Assembly (NCBI GenBank): GCA_002315745.1
Contig: DCID01000051.1
Coordinates: 14,020 to 31,606 of the forward strand
Reading direction: 5' to 3'
DNA from: Bacteroidales bacterium UBA1735
GTDB lineage: Bacteria; Bacteroidota; Bacteroidia; Bacteroidales; Paludibacteraceae
DNA: 17,587 bases
Program-made: the position numbers and the translations under genes
The notes under the pieces: generated by a model
The model's input: the letters and a program-made list of their open reading frames with translations, nothing else
The model's database searches: none
Told to the model about the DNA's origin: nothing
Shown: one piece after another, positions 14,028-17,587 of the stretch
Position numbering within the stretch: the first letter of the stretch is position 1
Layout: every line of letters begins with the position of its first letter

Positions 14028-14059
14028 CAAAAGTACTATTTTTTTTCCATTCCTGCAAA
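14028..14059 (-). promoter_or_regulatory. rplU operon promoter
   Basis: On the minus strand TTTG (14059-14056), a 20-nt spacer with a run of eight As, and TACTTTTG (14035-14028) fit the Bacteroidota consensus exactly. The -33 box lies inside the perfect palindrome GCAAATATTTGC (14055-14066). The promoter is divergent to that of the ROK kinase. Confidence 0.8.
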
Positions 14060-14104
14060 TATTTGCCCTATTTTTTGCAATTTTTCTCTTTTTTGCACTT
14101 TGGA

Positions 14105-14136
14105 TTTGCATATTTCGCAAAAAAACAGTACCTTTG
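14105..14136 (+). promoter_or_regulatory. ROK kinase promoter
   Basis: TTTG at 14105-14108, a 20-nt spacer with seven consecutive As, and TACCTTTG at 14129-14136 match the consensus exactly. The ATG at 14157 lies 20 nt past the -7 box, so the leader is about 15 nt. The -33 box sits in ATTTGCAT, as in both promoters of the 2193-2281 region. Confidence 0.82.
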
Positions 14137-14156
14137 CATCGTTTAAATCAACCAAT

Positions 14157-15113
14157 ATGGATAAACCTTATGTATTAGGCCTCGATATGGGAGGCACCAA
14201 TAGTGTGTTGGGTATCGTAGATGCCCGCGGTCATGTCATTGCGCGTACGTCGATCAAGACGCAGCAGTATAGTGATATTAACAATTATGTGAATGCTCTC
14301 TATGTAGAGGCAGAGAAGATTGTTGCCCCCGTTGGAGGCTTTGAGCAGATTCGCGCGATTGGCGCTGGTGTGCCGAATGGTAATTACTATTCTGGCAATA
14401 TTGAGGGCGCGATGAACCTGCCGTGGCAGAATGTGCCTTTCGCTAAGCTGATGAGCGAGCGTTTTGGTATTCCTTGCCGCATCACCAATGACGCCAATGC
14501 TGCTGCGCAAGGCGAGATGACTTATGGTGTAGCACGTGGTATGAAGAACTTCATCATGATCACTCTTGGAACGGGTGTTGGTTCGGGTATTGTCATAGAT
14601 GGCAAGGTGGTCTATGGTCATGACGGTTTTGCGGGTGAGTTAGGTCACACGTGCGCAGACCGTAGCGCGAACGCGCGTCTATGTAATTGTGGTAAGAAAG
14701 GTTGCTTAGAGGCTTACTGCTCGGCGACGGGTGTAGCTCGTACGGCGAAGGAGATACTCTCTGCTACAACGCAACAAACGGCGCTGCGCGATGTGGATGT
14801 GAATAACATTACTTCTTTCGATGTCTTCAAGGCTGCCGAAGCAGGTGACGAAGTGGCTAAGCAGATCTTCGACTTCACAGGTACGATGCTTGGTCAGCAG
14901 TTGGCAGACTTCGTGGCATTCTCTGCTCCCGAAGCCATTGTACTCTTTGGAGGATTGACCAAGGCAGGACATTGGATCATGGATCCTGTGGTGAAGGCGT
15001 TGAATGACAACGTGATGAACCTGTGGAAAGGTAAAGTCAAAGTTCTCTTCTCCGATTTAAAGGAGGCAGATGCCGCTGTCCTTGGTGCTAGTTCTTTAGC
15101 TTGGGAAGTATAG
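14157..15113 (+). CDS. ROK family sugar kinase (probable glucokinase)
   Basis: A 318-residue ROK-family protein that phosphorylates a hexose, most likely glucose or an amino sugar, with ATP. The phosphate-binding DMGGTN is at 10-15, the catalytic Asp112 lies in TNDANAAA, the second ATP loop is TLGTGVGSG (136-144), and the zinc site is His164 (ELGHT) with Cys176, Cys178 and Cys183 (CNCGKKGCLEAYC). There is no N-terminal helix-turn-helix, so it is an enzyme rather than a ROK repressor. The frame stays open upstream to 13992, but the promoter at 14105-14136 and the family's usual N-terminus fix the ATG at 14157. It is followed 31 nt later by the DUF2851 gene, probably in one transcript. Confidence 0.9.
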   Translation: MDKPYVLGLDMGGTNSVLGIVDARGHVIARTSIKTQQYSDINNYVNALYVEAEKIVAPVGGFEQIRAIGAGVPNGNYYSGNIEGAMNLPWQNVPFAKLMSERFGIPCRITNDANAAAQGEMTYGVARGMKNFIMITLGTGVGSGIVIDGKVVYGHDGFAGELGHTCADRSANARLCNCGKKGCLEAYCSATGVARTAKEILSATTQQTALRDVDVNNITSFDVFKAAEAGDEVAKQIFDFTGTMLGQQLADFVAFSAPEAIVLFGGLTKAGHWIMDPVVKALNDNVMNLWKGKVKVLFSDLKEADAAVLGASSLAWEV

Positions 15114-15129
15114 GTAGTTACTACCTTTG
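15112..15129 (+). promoter_or_regulatory. inverted repeat and possible -7 box between the ROK and DUF2851 genes
   Basis: AGGTAGT-T-ACTACCT at 15112-15126 is a perfect 7-bp inverted repeat with one central base. It starts inside the ROK stop codon TAG and overlaps TACCTTTG (15122-15129), a perfect -7 box 15 nt before the DUF2851 ATG. No TTTG lies at the matching -33 position, so a real promoter here is uncertain; an operator-like site is an alternative. Confidence 0.3.
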
Positions 15130-15144
15130 TATCCTTTTTATACT

Positions 15145-16359
15145 ATGCCGGAGATCTTGCTTCATTATATCTGGCAACGCGGTATTTTTATGTCGCATCC
15201 GCAGTTTACCACCGATGGTCGTCCCGTCGAGGTGTTGTCTGTGGGGGTGCACAATACCGATGCTGGACCCGACTTCACGAATGTGCATATCCGTATTGGC
15301 GGAGTCACGTTGGTGGGGAATATGGAGATGCATCTGCTCAGTTCTGATTGGTATCGTCATCGGCATCATCTCGACAAAGGGTACGATCGCATCATTCTGC
15401 ACGTGGTGCGCAAGGCGGATAAACAGGTCTTTAACTCGCAGGGCGATGCCATCCCGCAACTCGAACTCCAGTATCCTGACGAGCAGGATTATATCCAGCA
15501 ACTGGTCAAGGATGCTCAATGGATGGACACCGCTATGGGAACGCATCGCTGCGCCAAACACCTTATTGATCATCCCTCTTTCCTGACAGATGGCTGGAAA
15601 CGCACGATGCTTCTTAAACGCCTTGAATGTAAGCGTCATAGTATCGAACAGCTGCTTACTATCTTTAAGAATGACTATTCGCAGGCTATCTATATCACTC
15701 TTGCGCACCATTTTGGCTTCCATGTCAATGGTGTGCCCTTCGAACTGATGGCTATCCATACGCCTCTGTCTGTGCTGCTCAAGCACCGCAATAGTCTCTT
15801 CCAACTGACGGCTATCTTGATGGGACAAGCGGGACTATTAGACCGCTGCGCTGAAGGAGCGGAGGAGGTAGAGTGGGATAGGTTGCGTCAGGAATATGCT
15901 TTTTTGCGCCAGAAGTTCAATCTCGAGCCCATTGATGGTGCGCTATGGAAGTATGGGCGTCTTCGTCCCAAGAATGCCCCAGAGGTGCGTATTCGTCAGT
16001 TTGCGCAGTTGCTCTATCAGACTGAGTTCTTTTTCTCTCGTGCTATGGCGTGTGAGTCGGTGACGGAGATGCGGGACTTACTATCTGTGCCCACTTTAGG
16101 TAAGGACGCGATGGATTCGCTCATCATCAACGTCATTATCCCGTATCAGTTTGCTACGGGTAAGCGTGAGCAGGCATTGCGTATCTTGGAGTCCTTGCCT
16201 GCGGAGAATAATACCATCGTTCGCCAATGGCAGACCTTAGGCCAAGCCGTCCATACTGCTGCTGATTCTCAGGCGCTTATCCACCTCTATCAAACATGTT
16301 GTCAGTCGGGGCAATGCATCAACTGCGATGTGGCTTACCAGATCTTTCTGCAGCATTAA
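15145..16359 (+). CDS. DUF2851 family protein
   Basis: A 404-residue protein of the DUF2851 family, found mainly in Bacteroidota; its function is not known to me. It opens MPEILLHYIWQRGIF, then PVEVLSVGVHNTDAGPDFTNVHIRIG and VGNMEMHLLSSDWYRHRHH, the conserved N-terminal block of the family, whose pattern of Asp, Glu and His residues is reminiscent of a nuclease-like fold (inference). The C-terminal half is alpha-helical, and the end has a cysteine group (CCQSGQCINCDV) that could bind metal. I take the ATG at 15145; the in-frame TTG at 15127 lies inside the possible -7 box. It follows the ROK gene by 31 nt and converges on the secreted-protein gene. Confidence 0.85.
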   Translation: MPEILLHYIWQRGIFMSHPQFTTDGRPVEVLSVGVHNTDAGPDFTNVHIRIGGVTLVGNMEMHLLSSDWYRHRHHLDKGYDRIILHVVRKADKQVFNSQGDAIPQLELQYPDEQDYIQQLVKDAQWMDTAMGTHRCAKHLIDHPSFLTDGWKRTMLLKRLECKRHSIEQLLTIFKNDYSQAIYITLAHHFGFHVNGVPFELMAIHTPLSVLLKHRNSLFQLTAILMGQAGLLDRCAEGAEEVEWDRLRQEYAFLRQKFNLEPIDGALWKYGRLRPKNAPEVRIRQFAQLLYQTEFFFSRAMACESVTEMRDLLSVPTLGKDAMDSLIINVIIPYQFATGKREQALRILESLPAENNTIVRQWQTLGQAVHTAADSQALIHLYQTCCQSGQCINCDVAYQIFLQH

Positions 16360-16391
16360 GACTCCTGCTGATTTATAGATCGCGCAATATC

Positions 16392-17057
16392 TTACTCTAC
16401 GCGTTGACCTAAGGTGTTGAAGTGTTGCCCGTGGTGGTAGATGTATATCTGCCCATGTCGGAGCACTTTGTGCGCCATAGGTATCGTGTTAGAGGTATCG
16501 TCTATCTCTTCAATGGCGGTGGTGGATTCTGTGGTGATGATCATTTGTTTGGTCATAAACGTGCCAGCTGCTTCGCGTTGATTCTCCAAGCATTCATAAC
16601 CATACTCACATTGGGCGCCCACGGTAAACGTGATGGTTGTTGCCTTGCCGCTCCAAAAATAGCGATATTCACGGAATGAGCCCGACGGATCTTTGCCAAT
16701 ATAAATACTATCCATTTCTCCCGTAGAGGGAGTAACTTTAGCCAACGCAGCACAACCATTGCCACCAATGACAAACTCAATCCGCGTGATTTGATCGGCT
16801 TGAAGGGTGGTCAGTTTGAGTGTGTTTAAAGCATAGAGACGAAGTGTTAATCCAGCCTTATTGTCTTTTAGAAATTGGGCACCGGTGACACCTGTACCTT
16901 TATCGGTGTCTATTTGGAAATGGTTATCTAACGTAAAATCAGACTTGGGCGTTTGCTGTTCGTAATTAGGGAAAACGGTTGACCATACATAATCGTATGT
17001 TTCAGCGGCTAATGGTAGGGTAGCGCAAAGGGCTACTAAAAGTAAAAAGTGTTTCAT
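16392..17057 (-). CDS. secreted protein of unknown function with a possible C-terminal sorting tail
   Basis: A 221-residue protein with a clear signal peptide (MKHFLLLVALCATLPLAA, cut before ETYDY). The mature part is rich in beta-forming residues (LTLRLYALNTLKLTT, RIEFVIGG, ATTITFTVGAQCEYGYEC) and I recognise no enzyme motif. The last 25 residues, KVLRHGQIYIYHHGQ then HFNTLGQRVE, follow a Thr/Glu/Asp-rich linker and resemble the short C-terminal tail (K-x-x-x-x-GQ-x-x-I ... G-x-x-x) seen on many exported Bacteroidales proteins, related to type IX secretion sorting domains; this is inference from memory. Its ATG overlaps the coaE stop as ATGA, so translation is probably coupled. The frame stays open upstream into coaE, but the signal peptide fixes the start at 17057. 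Confidence 0.75.
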   Translation of the reverse strand: MKHFLLLVALCATLPLAAETYDYVWSTVFPNYEQQTPKSDFTLDNHFQIDTDKGTGVTGAQFLKDNKAGLTLRLYALNTLKLTTLQADQITRIEFVIGGNGCAALAKVTPSTGEMDSIYIGKDPSGSFREYRYFWSGKATTITFTVGAQCEYGYECLENQREAAGTFMTKQMIITTESTTAIEEIDDTSNTIPMAHKVLRHGQIYIYHHGQHFNTLGQRVE

Positions 17058-17587
17058 ATTTGCTGTAATAATTGATGGACTAAATCGGGGATAGGGGTGG
17101 TGCCATCGTTGTTGAGGAAAAAGCCCCTTCCTGAAGGTTTCCCCCTTAGGGGCAACCATTTTTGGCGGGCTGCTTCTTGCGCGCGGATGCGGGCGCGCAC
17201 ACTATCTATATCGGTGTGGTCGCGAGCGATAACACGGGCAATGCGAATCTCTTCGGGGGCAATGACATCGACCACCTGATCACAAAGCTGATACAGCCCA
17301 GATTCATAGAGGATGGCGGATTCGACGAAAAAAGCCCCTTCCGTAGGTTTTCCCCTAAAGTGGCAACCTTTTTGATACCAGTGCTCGAGTTCGTAGCGGA
17401 CAGCGGGATGGACGATGTGATTGAGACGATCGAGAAGAGTAGGATCGGCAAAGACTTGGGCTGCCACTTTATTCGTTAAATAGGTGTCGCCATCAAAGAC
17501 ATCGCTGCCAAAAAGCAGTTCTATCTGTGACCTCACAGCGGGGTTATGCACGATGATGCGCTTGGCTTCCCAATCGGTGTCAAAGAC
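17054..17587 (-). CDS. coaE: dephospho-CoA kinase, C-terminal part (runs off the window)
   Basis: The last 177 residues of CoaE, which phosphorylates dephospho-CoA in the final step of CoA synthesis. The frame enters at the right edge with VFDTDWEAKRIIVHNPAVRS, matching the family's YDTDxxAK block; the P-loop N-terminus (about 30 residues) lies outside. Also visible are LNHIVHPAVR, FVESAILYESGLY, VIAPEEIRIARVIARD, the RIRAQ lid and the NNDG end. Two stretches are abnormal: KGCHFRGKPTEGAFF before VESAIL and KWLPLRGKPSGRGFF before LNNDG. Each is encoded by a copy of the same repeat element and makes its loop roughly 6-8 residues longer than I expect. Flanking conserved residues are intact, so the enzyme is plausibly active. 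Its TGA overlaps the next gene's ATG. Confidence 0.9.
   Translation of the reverse strand, partial: VFDTDWEAKRIIVHNPAVRSQIELLFGSDVFDGDTYLTNKVAAQVFADPTLLDRLNHIVHPAVRYELEHWYQKGCHFRGKPTEGAFFVESAILYESGLYQLCDQVVDVIAPEEIRIARVIARDHTDIDSVRARIRAQEAARQKWLPLRGKPSGRGFFLNNDGTTPIPDLVHQLLQQI
17118..17164 (-). repeat. intragenic repeat element, copy A (in coaE)
   Basis: A 35-bp core at 17123-17157, flanked by runs of A and T, matches copy B at 27 of 35 positions. On the coding strand it reads GGTTGCCCCTAAGGGG, then GAAACC, then a GGAAGGGGC end; CCCC-TAA-GGGG with outer GGTT/AACC can form a hairpin. It encodes WLPLRGKPSGRGFF in the coaE frame. Confidence 0.75.
17327..17373 (-). repeat. intragenic repeat element, copy B (in coaE)
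   Basis: The core at 17334-17368 aligns without gaps to copy A over 35 bp with 8 mismatches, and both copies share flanking A5-6 and T5 runs. It is read in the same frame as copy A, encoding GCHFRGKPTEGAFF. The hairpin symmetry is weaker than in copy A, suggesting an older insertion or drift under coding constraint. Confidence 0.75.

Noticed and set aside
13992..14156. Longer ROK kinase starting at 13992
   Set aside because: It would include both divergent promoters; the family begins just before DxGGT, as the ATG at 14157 gives.
15121..15828. Long minus-strand open frame opposite DUF2851 (235 codons)
   Set aside because: The plus frame matches DUF2851 throughout and continues a co-directional operon; the minus frame has no recognisable motif and would fully overlap it.

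Overview
The window looks like an ordinary stretch of a Bacteroidales (Bacteroidota) chromosome. Reasons: promoters of the TTTG / TAnnTTTG type with 20-nt spacing and almost no Shine-Dalgarno sequences; a DUF2851 gene; a dipeptidyl-peptidase 5 very like the Porphyromonas enzyme; and an LptC lipoprotein beside a Bacteroidota-style outer-membrane protein. Base and codon use look even, and I see no phage, transposase, CRISPR array or tRNA.

Layout. Positions 1-2182 hold the end of an unrecognised gene, a short-chain dehydrogenase (+), and convergent to it a RapZ C-terminal-domain protein and an AmgK-like phosphotransferase (both -). A symmetric divergent promoter region at 2183-2297 separates these from a + operon: outer-membrane protein, TPR protein, LptC, FabG (2298-6231). 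Class II ribonucleotide reductase nrdJ (-) converges on fabG. A - operon of five genes runs from rplU through rpmA, serS and dpp5 to an acyl-ACP thioesterase (13917 down to 9052), ending in a hairpin terminator. A second divergent promoter region (about 13918-14156) serves rplU (-) and a ROK sugar kinase plus DUF2851 (+). The right end carries a secreted protein and coaE, coupled by an ATGA overlap (both -); coaE runs off the window.

How they fit together. Most genes are housekeeping: translation (rplU, rpmA, serS), fatty acids (fabG, thioesterase), envelope (LptC, outer-membrane protein, TPR), nucleotides (nrdJ), CoA (coaE), sugar and possibly cell-wall sugar phosphorylation (ROK, phosphotransferase/RapZ) and periplasmic peptide use (dpp5).

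The unusual content lies in small repeated DNA. (1) Seven-base tandem repeats (AGGTTRC family) begin at or within 1 nt of three stop codons, and a related GATTTAC array fills the nrdJ leader; one array encodes the tail of the RapZ-like protein and another abuts a TTG start. (2) Two copies of an approximately 45-bp element lie inside coaE in the same reading frame, each encoding RGKP-(T/S)-x-x-(G/A)-FF. (3) A perfect 12-bp inverted repeat contains both -33 boxes of the first divergent promoter pair. Other oddities are an insertion of about 40 residues in SerRS, the overlapping AmgK-like/RapZ-like gene pair, and a nearly leaderless phosphotransferase mRNA. I see no clearly new multi-gene defence or biosynthetic system.
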